Notes: generated from the letters alone by a model not told the origin. 56,882 nt of DNA from Planctomycetaceae bacterium (GCA_021300535.1 JAJTED010000008.1:1-56882); one strand, 5' to 3'; counted from the first letter of the stretch, positions 7,260 to 16,613 are shown. A program made the numbers and translations.

Positions 7260-7841
7260 TCACTCGGGCCGCACGGGCCGCTCGTCGCCCTCGGGCGGGC
7301 CCCCCGGTCCTCCCGGGCCACGGCCGCCGCGGATCCGCTGTTGGATCTCGCCGGCGAACTTCTCCATTTCGGCCCGGTCGAGCTTCCCGTCGCCGTTCGC
7401 ATCAAACGCCAGCGCCCGTTCGACGAATCGCTCCGGGGATGGTCCGCCCGGCCGCGGACCGCCGAACTCACGCGGCGGCCGTCCCTCGGGCCGCGGGCCG
7501 CGGGCGGGCCCTGCGGCATCACGGGGAGGCCGCCGCGTCTGGTCACCATCCTCGGGCGGGCCGCGCCGTGGCGGCCGCGGTGGGCGGAACTCCTCGTGGT
7601 CGATTCGGCCGTCGCCGTTGCGGTCGAGCCGCGCGATGGCGCTGGCCGCATTCTTGATCTCGGCAGCGCTCAACTCGTGGTCGCCGTCGGCATCGAGCGC
7701 CGCCCGCAGCGGGTCACGCGGCGGTCCATCGGGGCCGCGATCCGGAGGCCCGCCCTCGGGCGGCTGGGCGACCGCCACCGTCGTCAGGGCGAGGGCCGCG
7801 ACGGTCGCGAGCAGTCCATCGAGCCGGGCGGTGCGTTGCAT
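7260..7841 (-). CDS. Secreted EF-hand protein
   Basis: The 193-residue protein starts with a signal peptide (MQRTARLDGLLATVAALAL, cleavage probably after VAVAQ) and then has Pro/Gly/Arg-rich linkers. Three EF-hand calcium loops are visible: DADGDHELSAAE, DRNGDGRIDHEE and DANGDGKLDRAE. The first two sit close together and the third follows a ~70-residue proline-rich spacer. The low-complexity tail is RGGRGPGGPGGPPEGDERP. Planctomycetes encode many small exported EF-hand proteins whose partners are unknown; calcium binding outside the cytoplasm is the only supported role. The start was set by the signal peptide. Confidence 0.82.
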   Translation of the reverse strand: MQRTARLDGLLATVAALALTTVAVAQPPEGGPPDRGPDGPPRDPLRAALDADGDHELSAAEIKNAASAIARLDRNGDGRIDHEEFRPPRPPRRGPPEDGDQTRRPPRDAAGPARGPRPEGRPPREFGGPRPGGPSPERFVERALAFDANGDGKLDRAEMEKFAGEIQQRIRGGRGPGGPGGPPEGDERPVRPE

Positions 7842-8084
7842 GGGTCGAGTCTCCGGTTGGGGCAAGTGGCGGTCTCGGGCCGCGGATCCTCCAATACGAC
7901 GGTGCGTTGGAGACATTTCTTCAACGGCCGACTGCCGGGAAGGTTTCGCGGTGTTTTCACGGGCCATCGAGCAGCCGGACCGGAACCATGCAAAGGTTTG
8001 GAGTCGTGTGGCGTGGCTGGCGGGATGGTTTTTGGACCCGGAGTCCCCGGGTTGCCACCCGGGGCTTCTTGGCGCGCTGCCCAC

Positions 8085-8110
8085 AAAAAGCCCCCGGCGG
8101 AAGCCGGGGG
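8085..8110 (-). terminator. Distal terminator hairpin behind the M16 operon
   Basis: On the minus strand, CCCCCGGC-TTCC-GCCGGGGG is followed by C and five T residues. The stem is identical to the terminators at 5874 and 6049. Confidence 0.65.
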
Positions 8111-8208
8111 GATGGTTTACGCGAACCTGCGTCATCGTGCCGCAGTTCGCTTGGCGGGCCTCCGCCCGCTGGCAATCCACCCGGCCGTCCGGGCCTGGCG
8201 CTGCCCAC

Positions 8209-8234
8209 AAAAAGCCCCCGGCGGAAGCCGGGGG
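8209..8234 (-). terminator. Proximal terminator hairpin behind the M16 operon
   Basis: The same hairpin and T-run occur 81 bp beyond the stop of the minus-strand M16 gene. It is the first good terminator after that operon. Confidence 0.75.
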
Positions 8235-8314
8235 ACACCGGGTTGCATCCCTTCCCGGGTGCCATGCGATGCTGGCACGACCCGCAGAATGGCGAAGAGC
8301 CTGAAGTGGCCGCG

Positions 8315-10030
8315 TTACTTCGTCCCGCCCGTATCCGGCAGTGGCTCGAGCGTGAGCGGGTCGCGAAGCGGGAGGTGCTTCACCCGGCCGCCGAAAAACT
8401 CGTTCATGCTCGCCCGCTTGCCGAGGTCGCCCGGGGCGATCGCTTCCCAATCACCGACCACGAGGATCGCCATCTTCTCCGGGTCGAGATGGGCCTGCGC
8501 GACCCGCAGCAGGTCGTCGGCGGTCACCGCCTCGACCTTGCGGCGAAACGTCTTCCAGTAGTCCGGCGGACGCTTCGTCCACTCGTCGTTGACGAACAGC
8601 CGCAGCATCGCCGGCTTGCTCTCGAACTGCCGCGGAAAGGTCTCGATCAGGCCGCGCTTCGCCGTCTCCAGTTCCTCGGCCGAAACCTTCTCCGCGCGGA
8701 TTCGACGGATCTCGTCGAGGACGATCTTCGTCGCCAGGGCCACGGTCTCGCTCTTGCTCTCGAAACCGGCGCGGAAGTCGCCCGGGTAGGTGACCCGCGG
8801 CGCGACGGCGGAGCGGACCGAATAGGCGAGCCCCTCGTTGCTGCGCACCTGCTGCATGAGCCGGCTGGTGAACCCGCCGGCGCCGAGAATCTCGTTGAGG
8901 ATCAGAAGCGGGATCGCATCGGGGTCGTCGCGGGCGATCGACCGGCCGCCGATCACGACCTTGCCCTGGGGAATCTTCTTGGGCACGTGGTACAGGCCGG
9001 GCTCGAGCACGGCCGTGGGGGCCGCCGGATCGGGGGCGGCGACACCGCGCTCCCAGCCCGTGAAAGCCCGGGTCAGCCTGTCGAGCATGTCCTGCTCGTC
9101 GAAGTCACCCGAGACGGCCACGATCGCGTTGCCCGGGTGGAAGATCCGCCGGTGCAGGGCGGAGAGTTTTTCGCGGTCCAGCGCCGCCACAGAGGCCGCA
9201 GTCGGCTCCGCGGCCTCGAAGTGGTCGGGGCCGTAGACGAGCCGCTTCCACTCGCGGCCGAGGATCGAGCCGGCTTCGTCATTCCGCTGCTTGAGCGCCT
9301 CCAGTTGGCGCGCCCTGGCCGTGTCGAGCCGCTGCTGGTCGAAGGCCGGCTCCCGCAGCATCTCCACAAAGAGCCGCAGACTCTCTTCGAGGTTGCTCTT
9401 CAGGCAGTTCATGGTGGCGGTGGTGAACGTGTCGTTGGCCGCCACGGAGACCTGCGTCGCCAGGAAGTCGAGGGTCTCGTCGAACTGTGCCGCGGCCGTC
9501 TTGCCCGTCCCCCCTTCGCGGACGAGCCGCGCCGTCATCGCGGCCAGGCCGGGAGCGTCGGCCGGGTCGAGCGCGCCGCCCCCCTTGAACGTGATCGAAA
9601 TGGTGACGAGCGGCAGTTCGCGGGACGGCGCGAAGTAGACGACGGTGCCGTCGGGCAGCGTGCGGCGGAAGGTGGCCGCGGCGGGCGGCTCGAAGGCGAG
9701 CGGGGCGAAGACGATCTTCTCGGGCCGGTCCGGCAGGGCCGCGGTCGCGGCCTGCTGATCGGCCTGGTTGGCAGGTGCAGCAGGTGCAGCAGGTGCAGCA
9801 GGTGCAGCAGGTGCAGCAGGTGCAGCAGGTGCAGCAGGTGCAGCAGGTGCAGCAGGTGCAGCAGGTGCAGCCGCCACGGGTGGACTGACAGCAGCGGCCG
9901 TGCGGGGTTCGCCGTTACCGGCCTTCCCGGCCGTGGCCGGTGGCGAGGCGACCGGGCGGGCGCAGGAGGTCGTGGCGAGAGCCGTGATGGCGCAGAGAAC
10001 GGTGAGACGACGCTTCATGGGTGGGTGCAT
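8315..10030 (-). CDS. M16 peptidase-family partner lacking the zinc motif, exported
   Basis: The 571-residue M16B (insulinase/pitrilysin-type) protein starts at 10030; an alternative Met lies at 10018. The N terminus is a signal sequence, perhaps lipoprotein type with Cys23 in LATTSC, although the -3 residue is not ideal. A long (PAA)n linker at residues ~55-90 is followed by two M16 lobes. The first lobe has GLAAMTARLVREGG where active members have HxxEH, so it cannot bind zinc that way. The second lobe keeps the substrate-binding pattern ending in GLAYSVRS. This is the usual non-catalytic half of an M16B pair. Its catalytic partner would be the gene just upstream (stop 16 bp away), which is itself damaged. 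The protein probably acts in the periplasm on peptides. Confidence 0.88.
   Translation of the reverse strand: MHPPMKRRLTVLCAITALATTSCARPVASPPATAGKAGNGEPRTAAAVSPPVAAAPAAPAAPAAPAAPAAPAAPAAPAAPAAPAAPANQADQQAATAALPDRPEKIVFAPLAFEPPAAATFRRTLPDGTVVYFAPSRELPLVTISITFKGGGALDPADAPGLAAMTARLVREGGTGKTAAAQFDETLDFLATQVSVAANDTFTTATMNCLKSNLEESLRLFVEMLREPAFDQQRLDTARARQLEALKQRNDEAGSILGREWKRLVYGPDHFEAAEPTAASVAALDREKLSALHRRIFHPGNAIVAVSGDFDEQDMLDRLTRAFTGWERGVAAPDPAAPTAVLEPGLYHVPKKIPQGKVVIGGRSIARDDPDAIPLLILNEILGAGGFTSRLMQQVRSNEGLAYSVRSAVAPRVTYPGDFRAGFESKSETVALATKIVLDEIRRIRAEKVSAEELETAKRGLIETFPRQFESKPAMLRLFVNDEWTKRPPDYWKTFRRKVEAVTADDLLRVAQAHLDPEKMAILVVGDWEAIAPGDLGKRASMNEFFGGRVKHLPLRDPLTLEPLPDTGGTK
9771..9870. repeat. 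9-bp tandem repeat (about 11 copies of CAGGTGCAG) inside the M16 gene
   Basis: The sequence GCAGGTGCA repeats without interruption for 100 bp and encodes the (PAA)n linker of the M16 protein. The unit length is a multiple of three, so changes in copy number keep the frame and would only lengthen or shorten the flexible tether behind the signal sequence. Confidence 0.95.
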
Positions 10031-10046
10031 GCCTTCGGTTCGGGCT

Positions 10047-11502
10047 TCAGTCTGACTTGCGGCGGTAGGTGGCCACGCTGCGATTGGTTTCGTTGAAATA
10101 CTTGCCGAGGACCCGCTGCAGATCGGCGGCGGTCACCCCCTCGTACTTCGCCGGCCCCTCGTTGATCTCGCGCCAGTCGAGCACGGCCTCGGCGAAGGCG
10201 AGCTGCACCAACAGCGACATGTTGTTTTCGAGCTTGCGGTAGTTCTGTGCAGCCACACGGTTCTTCACCTTGCGGAGCTCCCGCTCCGGCACGCCGTCCT
10301 TCTGCAGGCGGGCGAGCTCCTCATACCAGGCCTGCTCCAGGTCCGCCGCCGTCGCCGCACCGCGGGCCTGGGCCGCGACGGCGAACAACCCGGCATACTT
10401 GCGGGTGTCGGAGGAGGCCTGGGCCGTAGCCGCGATGCCGCGGCCTTCCACGAGGCCCGTGTACAGCCGGCCCGTCCGCTCGTTGAGCACCTCGGCGAGC
10501 ATGTCGAGCGGATAGCTGTCGGCGTGCCCGGCCGGCACCGTGTGGTAGCGAATCTCCACACCCGGCGGCACGTCGCCCGCGGCGTTCATCCGTTGCTCGG
10601 CGAGCTGCTCGACCTCGAGCGTCACCACCGGCGTCGGCTTCCGGGTGCCGGGGTCGAGCCGCGAGAAATACTTCTCGATCAGGCCGCGGGCCTGCCGTGG
10701 ATCGAAGTCGCCGACGAGGATCCCGACGAGATTGCCGGGCCGGTAGTAGACGTTCCAGTATTCCTGGGCCTGCTCGAAGGTGTAACTGTTGAGGTCGCTG
10801 GGCCAGCCGATCACCGGCCACGAATAGCCGCTCGAGGCCCAGAACAGGGCGTCGAACTGCTCCTCGAAGCGGCCCGTGGGCGTGCTCTCGGTCCGCAGCG
10901 AGCTTGTTGGCGGGCACGGTGATGAAGTAGCAGGTCAGGTCGTAGGTCGTGAAGGCGTTCATGCCGCTGCCGCCCGCCTTCGTGTAGACCTGGTCGAACT
11001 CGTCCTTGACGATCGTCGCCGCCGCGGGCCCGCCCGGACCGCGGCCCTGCTGGGCCTTGATCAACTCGTCGAGCTTGGCCCGGAGGACGCGGATCTCCTG
11101 GGTGTCGTTGGCCGGATTCCAGGGGTCGTCGATCTCGCCCTTGAAGAACCGGTCGTATTGCCGCGTCCAGACGAGCCGGTTGATCTCGTCGCGGAGGGCC
11201 TGCTGCTCGGCCCGGTAGCGGGCATCCTTCTCGGGGGCGCGGGTGCCGATCGTGTCGGTGCCCTTGAACATCATGTGCTCGAAGAAATGGCTGATCCCCG
11301 TGATGCCGGGCCGCTCGTTGACGCTGCCCACCTTGGCCACCCAGCCGGCGCTGACGACGTTGGGCTGGTCGCTGCGCGGCACGAGCAGGAACTGCATGCC
11401 GTTGGGGAGCGTGAACTCCTCGACCGCCACCTGCTGGGCCGCCGCGGCGCCCGCCGCCGCGACCACCAGGCCCGCCGCCACCAGCCACGATTTGATCCGC
11501 AT
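10047..11502 (-). pseudogene. Catalytic-type M16 zinc peptidase gene broken by an internal deletion/frameshift
   Basis: Translation starts at 11502 with a signal peptide (MRIKSWLVAAGLVVAAAGAAAAQQ). The zinc motif HFFEH follows at residues 72-76 (GISHFFEHMMFKGT), so this should be the active subunit of an M16B pair. The first frame runs to FITVPANKLA (about 10900) and then becomes nonsense. The homologous continuation LRTESTPTGRFEEQFD, ending in YRRKSD, is in another frame and stops at 10047. Compared with intact family members, roughly 35-40 residues (the helix usually reading ELWMW..SDR and the ERDVV.EERR segment) are missing at the junction. That segment holds the third zinc ligand, a glutamate, so the gene as read cannot make a normal enzyme. 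An assembly collapse is the main alternative. Upstream, the DUF155 gene is only 32 bp away on the same strand. Confidence 0.8.
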
Positions 11503-11534
11503 GGAAGTTTTCCCGGGAGAAGGAAGAGCGATCC

Positions 11535-12398
11535 TTATACCCCACCCGGCCGAAAACCGGCCAGCCACCACTGCACGAGCGTGATCACGATCTCGAAGAC
11601 GATCAGCCCCACGATCGCCCATTCCACCCGCAGCGACCGACGGTTCTGCATCAGATCGAGGGCCGTTTCGGCCGTCCGCGAGATGAGCGCCAATTTGCCG
11701 TGCACCGCGGCGAACCGCTCCCGGATCTCGAACTCGTCGCGGAGGCGGGCCCAGAGCCGCTCGAGTTCCGGATGGTCCCAGAGCAGCTCCGGCGCGTCGT
11801 CCACGCGGGCACCGGCCACGACGCGATGCTCGGCCAGCAGGGCCGTGCCCAGGTGCTGAAGCAGTTCCCGCGCCGCCCGGCCGCCGCGGCCCCAGTGGTC
11901 GAGGTTCACGGCAAAGGGTTCGATCCGCTCGAACTGCCGCTCGATGCTCCGCTCGTGGTGGGCCAGCGACACGCTCTTGGCGAGGATGTCGGCCACGAGC
12001 TGGAGCTTTTCCGGCGCCGCATCGGCCAGCACGAGCGTGTTGCCCTCGACCGCCTCCTTGCCCACGGCATCCACGCGGATGTCGAGCAGTTCCGTCTCCT
12101 GCTCATGGGCGGCGAAGGGCTGGCGAATGTGCGGGCCGATGCGGCGCAGCGTCGCGGCGATCGCCGCCGATGGCGTGCGGAAGAAGACGGCCGCGCCATA
12201 GCGGAAGAGCACCGCCAAACCGGCGGCATCGGGAATCGCGAGCACCAGCGGCGCCGCCCCGCTGCGGTCGGTGGCACCGAGGGCGGAGAGATCGATGCCC
12301 TGGCCCACGAGAAACGCCCGTGCCTGGAACGCGTCGGGGCCCGGGCCGAGGGGCGGCTCGGCAGGGGACGGATGCGATTCAGGCATGGCGGCGACCAA
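11535..12398 (-). CDS. RMD1/YagE-family (DUF155) membrane-anchored protein
   Basis: The 287-residue protein starts at 12398; a second Met at 12386 is possible. It matches the DUF155/RMND1/YagE family best in the C-terminal part (LRDEFEIRERFAAVHGKLAL followed by TAETALDLMQNRRSLRVEW) and ends in a single hydrophobic anchor (IVGLIVFEIVITLVQWWLAG). Mitochondrial members (RMND1) support translation at the inner membrane; the bacterial role is unknown. It leads a minus-strand run with the two M16 genes (32-bp gap), which may be an operon without implying shared function. It is divergent from the hemerythrin gene across 114 bp. Confidence 0.78.
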   Translation of the reverse strand: MVAAMPESHPSPAEPPLGPGPDAFQARAFLVGQGIDLSALGATDRSGAAPLVLAIPDAAGLAVLFRYGAAVFFRTPSAAIAATLRRIGPHIRQPFAAHEQETELLDIRVDAVGKEAVEGNTLVLADAAPEKLQLVADILAKSVSLAHHERSIERQFERIEPFAVNLDHWGRGGRAARELLQHLGTALLAEHRVVAGARVDDAPELLWDHPELERLWARLRDEFEIRERFAAVHGKLALISRTAETALDLMQNRRSLRVEWAIVGLIVFEIVITLVQWWLAGFRPGGV

Positions 12399-12512
12399 GT
12401 GTCTCGCGGGCTGCGGCGGCAGGCCGACCGACCAGCCGGTGGCCCACCGGACGACCCACTATCGGCAAGCCTATGATTTCTGCTCAGGGCACGCACGCGG
12501 AGCAACTCGCAC

Positions 12513-12956
12513 ATGAGTTCGATCGACCGGGCCGACCCCGTGATCATGGGGCACATTCTGTCCCAGCACCGGGAATTGCATGCCCAGCTCGTCGCGGTGC
12601 GGGCCTGCCTGGCGGGCTCCGGACGGTGTGTCGCGGAGCTGCGGGCGGCCCTCGAGAGCCTGCGAGACCATCTCCGCAGCCATTTCCGCCAGGAGGAGAT
12701 GGGCGGGTTCCTGGAGGAGTCGATCGCGCGGATGCCGCGGCTTTCGGCCGCGGCCCGCACGGTGATGGGCGAACACCCGGCGCTGCTGGCCGAACTCGAC
12801 GCCTTGATCGGCAGCCTGGAGAAAGCCGATAGTGCGGCGGCATGGGATCAAACCGCGGCCGCCGCGGAGCGGTTCGCGCAGCACCTGCTCGATCATGAAA
12901 GGAACGAGAATGCCGTCGTCCAGGAAGGCTACAACGAGGACCTGGGGCTGGACTGA
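12513..12956 (+). CDS. Hemerythrin-like HHE domain protein
   Basis: This 147-residue all-helical protein has its metal-ligand His/Glu residues spaced as in hemerythrin/HHE domains: His19 and His23 (SQHRELHAQL), His57 with Glu61 (SHFRQEE), His88 (GEHPALL), and His124/His128 with a nearby Glu (AQHLLDHERNEN). Such domains hold a di-iron centre and bind oxygen or nitric oxide, or sense redox state. No signal peptide is seen, so it should be cytoplasmic. Its 3' end overlaps the start of a cytochrome gene, which suggests translational coupling and a shared redox role. Confidence 0.82.
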   Translation: MSSIDRADPVIMGHILSQHRELHAQLVAVRACLAGSGRCVAELRAALESLRDHLRSHFRQEEMGGFLEESIARMPRLSAAARTVMGEHPALLAELDALIGSLEKADSAAAWDQTAAAAERFAQHLLDHERNENAVVQEGYNEDLGLD

Positions 12957-13368
12957 CCGGGCCTGGCCCCTGGCGGCCGGGGGGCTGTTGCTCGCGGCGA
13001 CGCTCGCCATGCGCGGCGGCACGCCGGCGGCCGAGGAGCCGGCGGTCGCGGCCGACAAGGTGGCGGCCTTCATGCGGGCCAAGCTCGATCACTCCCGGCT
13101 CGTGCTCGAGGGACTCGCCGTCGCGGACTTCGACCTCATCGACCGCGGAGCCCATGATCTGGCGCTCGCCAGCCAGGCCTCGAGTTGGCAGGTTTTGCAG
13201 ACTGCCGACTATGCCCGCCACAGCGACGAGTTTCGCCGGTCCTGCAACGGGCTGCGGGCCGCCGCCAAGGCCCGCAACCTCGATGGCGCGGCCCTGGCCT
13301 GGATGGAGGTGACGATGAAGTGCATCCAGTGCCACAAATACGTCCGCGACACCGAACGCGGCCCCTGA
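12910..13368 (+). CDS. Exported c-type cytochrome with a single C-terminal CXXCH
   Basis: The 152-residue protein carries one haem-attachment motif, CIQCH at residues 138-142, close to the C terminus, as in the cytochrome c'/c556 group. An Arg-containing n-region and hydrophobic core (LAAGGLLLAATLAM, residues ~21-34) form a signal peptide. The ATG at 12910 was chosen because AAAGGAACGAG lies just before it; a Met at 12895 is less likely. The start lies 47 bp inside the hemerythrin gene. The helices before the haem site (AAFMRAKLDHSRLVLEGLAV) also fit the c556 four-helix fold. A periplasmic electron carrier or gas-binding protein is probable. Confidence 0.78.
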   Translation: MPSSRKATTRTWGWTDRAWPLAAGGLLLAATLAMRGGTPAAEEPAVAADKVAAFMRAKLDHSRLVLEGLAVADFDLIDRGAHDLALASQASSWQVLQTADYARHSDEFRRSCNGLRAAAKARNLDGAALAWMEVTMKCIQCHKYVRDTERGP

Positions 13369-13380
13369 CCGGAGCCGCGT

Positions 13381-14157
13381 TCAGCCGCCTGCCCGTTGGG
13401 CGGCGAGCAGCGCCTCGGGATCGATCGGCGGCGGGTCGAACGTGACGTCGAGCGGCGTCACCTTGTCGATGCGGTCGATGTCGATGAACACGGGCGGGGC
13501 GGCCTGATCCGGGGCGACATCGATGCCCAGAAGCTGGACCCGCGGCGGCTCGATCACCAGCCGCAGGGGCCGCAGTCGGCGGCGGTCTCCAGACCCGATG
13601 GGGGCGGGCCGCTCGTAGATCTCGATCTCGCGGCAATCCGTGATGGCGGCGCTCAAGGTCGAGAGCAGGCGCGGCCGGGCGGCGTAGCGGGCAGGTTCGA
13701 AACTCTTCACGTGGAAGACCTGCTTGGCGCCTTCCAGGCGGGCGATCAGGTTCGGCGGCAGGTCGCGCTCGATCTTGTGCCGCAGCGATTCGATGCCCGA
13801 CCAGAGGATCGTGCCCTCGAAGGTCCGCAGCAGATCCCTGCCGACCATGAAGGCCACGAGCTCCAGCAGCGTGACCGGCTCCGCTGGGATCCGCCGGCTC
13901 CCGGCCGCGTCCTTGGTCATCTGCCAGCCGTACCGGCGGATGCCCGGCAGGGGCAGGTGGTCGATCGGGTAGCCGCAGGAGACGAGGAAGTCGCAGTCTC
14001 GGTGGAGCGTGCGGGTTGACAGCCGGGAGAGGCCGAGCCGCTCCTTCAGCTGGGCGATCAGCGATTGGTCGTCGAGCGGCTGACGGGAATTGGAGAGGAT
14101 TTCGAGGAGGGCAAAAATACGGAGGAACTGCTCGTGGCGCGAGAAGTTGCGGGGCAT
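13381..14157 (-). CDS. Transcriptional regulator with N-terminal HTH and WYL-like domain
   Basis: The 258-residue protein begins MPRNFSRHEQFLRIFALLEI, a helix-turn-helix of the DeoR-like type found in WYL regulators (RTLHRDCDFLVSCGYPID is the recognition-helix/wing region). The C-terminal half resembles a WYL ligand-binding domain (LRPLRLVIEPPRVQLLGIDV), although the Trp-Tyr-Leu triplet itself is replaced. The start at 14157 gives the canonical N terminus. The gene is convergent with the cytochrome gene, stop to stop 12 bp apart. Its targets are unknown. The 258-bp gap upstream shows no other gene. Confidence 0.7.
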   Translation of the reverse strand: MPRNFSRHEQFLRIFALLEILSNSRQPLDDQSLIAQLKERLGLSRLSTRTLHRDCDFLVSCGYPIDHLPLPGIRRYGWQMTKDAAGSRRIPAEPVTLLELVAFMVGRDLLRTFEGTILWSGIESLRHKIERDLPPNLIARLEGAKQVFHVKSFEPARYAARPRLLSTLSAAITDCREIEIYERPAPIGSGDRRRLRPLRLVIEPPRVQLLGIDVAPDQAAPPVFIDIDRIDKVTPLDVTFDPPPIDPEALLAAQRAGG

Positions 14158-14415
14158 GGTGTAAATGTCAAAAGGTGCGGAGCGAGCGTCGCGACACAAG
14201 ACCGCGGTGCCGGGCCGAAAAATCCGCGAGACCCCCCACCGGTCTGGCCCCGGCGTTCTCCCGGACGACCGAAATGTGACCCCCGACATGGCACCGTTGG
14301 TCACGCGTGCCCGTTGCCAGCCGCTGGTGATGCGGAGCCGCGTGAACAACGGGGCTCCGGATCGGGGGGGCAGGGTAGCTGCGCCACAGCATGCGGGCAA
14401 GGCGGCGACGTGCGC

Positions 14416-14871
14416 TCAGGCGACGTTTCGATCGCCCCGGCTGTCGCGTGCGGCCGGCGTTAGCGCAAAGTGCCAGACCTCGGCGGCCTCGATGAGCCGA
14501 TCGACCATCGACAGGAGCTGGAGTCGCGTCACCGCGCCGTCCTCGACGGGAATCTCCGCCACCATCCGCAGGTCTTCCTGATCGGCGTCGAACTCGAGCC
14601 CGATCAGGGGCGTGTCGGCCGCCAGGCGGCAGAGGCGGCCGCAGGCCGCGTCGGGGTCGGCCCCGACGGCGAAGGCGCGGCCGATCGACACCCGGCAGCG
14701 ATGGCCGTCGTCGGGCGTTTCGATCCGCACGATCGCCAGCCGCTCGCCGCGCAGATTGCGATAGTGCCTGGTGACGAAGGCCACGCGGATCGCCTGCTCC
14801 TCCGCATCGACGTGATGGCGCACCCCCTCCTCGGCCAGCGCTTGCGCGCACTGCGAGAGACTCGTCGGCAT
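14416..14871 (-). CDS. YbjN-like small cytoplasmic protein
   Basis: The 151-residue protein starts at 14871, with AAGGAG placed about eight bases upstream; a longer frame to 14991 lacks such a site. The alternating beta/helix pattern, with a conserved stretch MVAEIPVEDGAVTRLQLLSM and a helix for dimerisation at the end (VDRLIEAAEVWHFAL), resembles YbjN / type III chaperone-like folds. Proteins of this type have no enzymatic motif and often act as adaptors or stress modulators. It is divergent from the sigma-factor gene across 215 bp, which must contain both promoters. Confidence 0.5.
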   Translation of the reverse strand: MPTSLSQCAQALAEEGVRHHVDAEEQAIRVAFVTRHYRNLRGERLAIVRIETPDDGHRCRVSIGRAFAVGADPDAACGRLCRLAADTPLIGLEFDADQEDLRMVAEIPVEDGAVTRLQLLSMVDRLIEAAEVWHFALTPAARDSRGDRNVA

Positions 14872-15086
14872 GACGCACTCCTTGCGATTGGCGGTCAACG
14901 TGGGGCAGGCCTCGTGCCGCACCCCCCTCCGAAGATGTATGCGCTCCCCGGAGGCGAATCGTGCGCGCCGCCGTTGTTTTTTTCTCGGCACGTTTGGACA
15001 CAGACCAACCGTGCGAGCCGTGCGGTAATCATTGCGATATCGAGAAAGGGGCGTCTGCAGGCGGCAGGCGACCGAAAGGGGTGGCC

Positions 15087-15746
15087 ATGGAGGGCAGGGG
15101 GGCCGAAACCGCGGCGGCGAACCAGGCCGCGGAGAGCAGCCCGGCCGGCATCGGCAGGCTGCTCGATCGCTGGCAGGCGACCAACGATCCGGAGCAGCTC
15201 GCGGTGCTGGTCGGCGCCGTCCGGCCGATGGTGGAGGCCGTGGCCGTGCGGGTGCTGCGCAGCCGGCGGATCAAGGATCAGTCGGCGGTGGACGACGTAT
15301 TGTCGCTGGTGCTCGATCACCTGCGGCGGCTGCCCGGCGGCCAGGAAGGCGAGCGGCCGGTGGCGATGTTCCGCGGCGCTGATCCGGGCAGCGACAGCGG
15401 CGGCAGGTTCATCCGGCTCCTCGCCCGCAACCGATCGCTCGACGTGGCCCGCAGCCATCGTCGTCACCGGCGTTACGAATGCCCGTTCTCGTCGGCCGGC
15501 GACACGGTGCGGTGGAGCCTCGCGAACCCTGACGACGCGGCGCGGCAGGAAGCGGAGGCCGACGTCCACGACCGACTCGTGGTGGCGATCGATCGCCTGG
15601 AGCCGGACCTGCAGGCCGTCGTGCGGATGCTTCTCGACGGCAAGAGCCAGGCGGTGATCGCGCACGTACTCGGCGTCTGCCCGGGCACGGTGTCGCGGGC
15701 CCGCCGGCGGGCCATGGCCAAGCTCCGCGGGCTGATGGGGTCCTGA
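15087..15746 (+). CDS. Sigma-70 family (ECF-like) RNA polymerase sigma factor
   Basis: The 219-residue protein starts at 15087 behind GAAAGGGGTGG. It has a region-2-like helix set (VRPMVEAVAVRVLRSRRIKD followed by DDVLSLVLDHL), a basic linker (RFIRLLARNRSLDVARSHRR) and a C-terminal region-4 helix-turn-helix (GKSQAVIAHVLGVCPGTVSR then ARRRAMAKL). This fits the planctomycete-expanded ECF sigma factors. No anti-sigma gene is adjacent: the next gene is convergent purU, whose stop lies 3 bp away. The divergent YbjN-like gene is the only neighbour sharing its control region. Confidence 0.78.
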   Translation: MEGRGAETAAANQAAESSPAGIGRLLDRWQATNDPEQLAVLVGAVRPMVEAVAVRVLRSRRIKDQSAVDDVLSLVLDHLRRLPGGQEGERPVAMFRGADPGSDSGGRFIRLLARNRSLDVARSHRRHRRYECPFSSAGDTVRWSLANPDDAARQEAEADVHDRLVVAIDRLEPDLQAVVRMLLDGKSQAVIAHVLGVCPGTVSRARRRAMAKLRGLMGS

Positions 15747-15749
15747 TGG

Positions 15750-16609
<860 letters not shown>

Positions 16610-16613
<4 letters not shown>

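Larger units (their letters stand above)
8035..8262 (-). repeat. Single reverse-orientation copy of the 124-bp palindromic unit with flanking terminators
   Basis: Read on the minus strand this is one full unit of the same family as the 19162-20632 array. It has a CCCGGC-type hairpin plus T-run, then GCCAGGCCCGGACGGCCGGG, a GCGGGC/GCCCGC palindrome, and a long hairpin between GCGAAC and GTTCGC, followed by another hairpin plus T-run. Its direction matches the M16 gene ending at 8315. The rest of the gene-free stretch 7842-8314 shows nothing recognisable except possible promoter sequence for the EF-hand gene. Confidence 0.8.
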
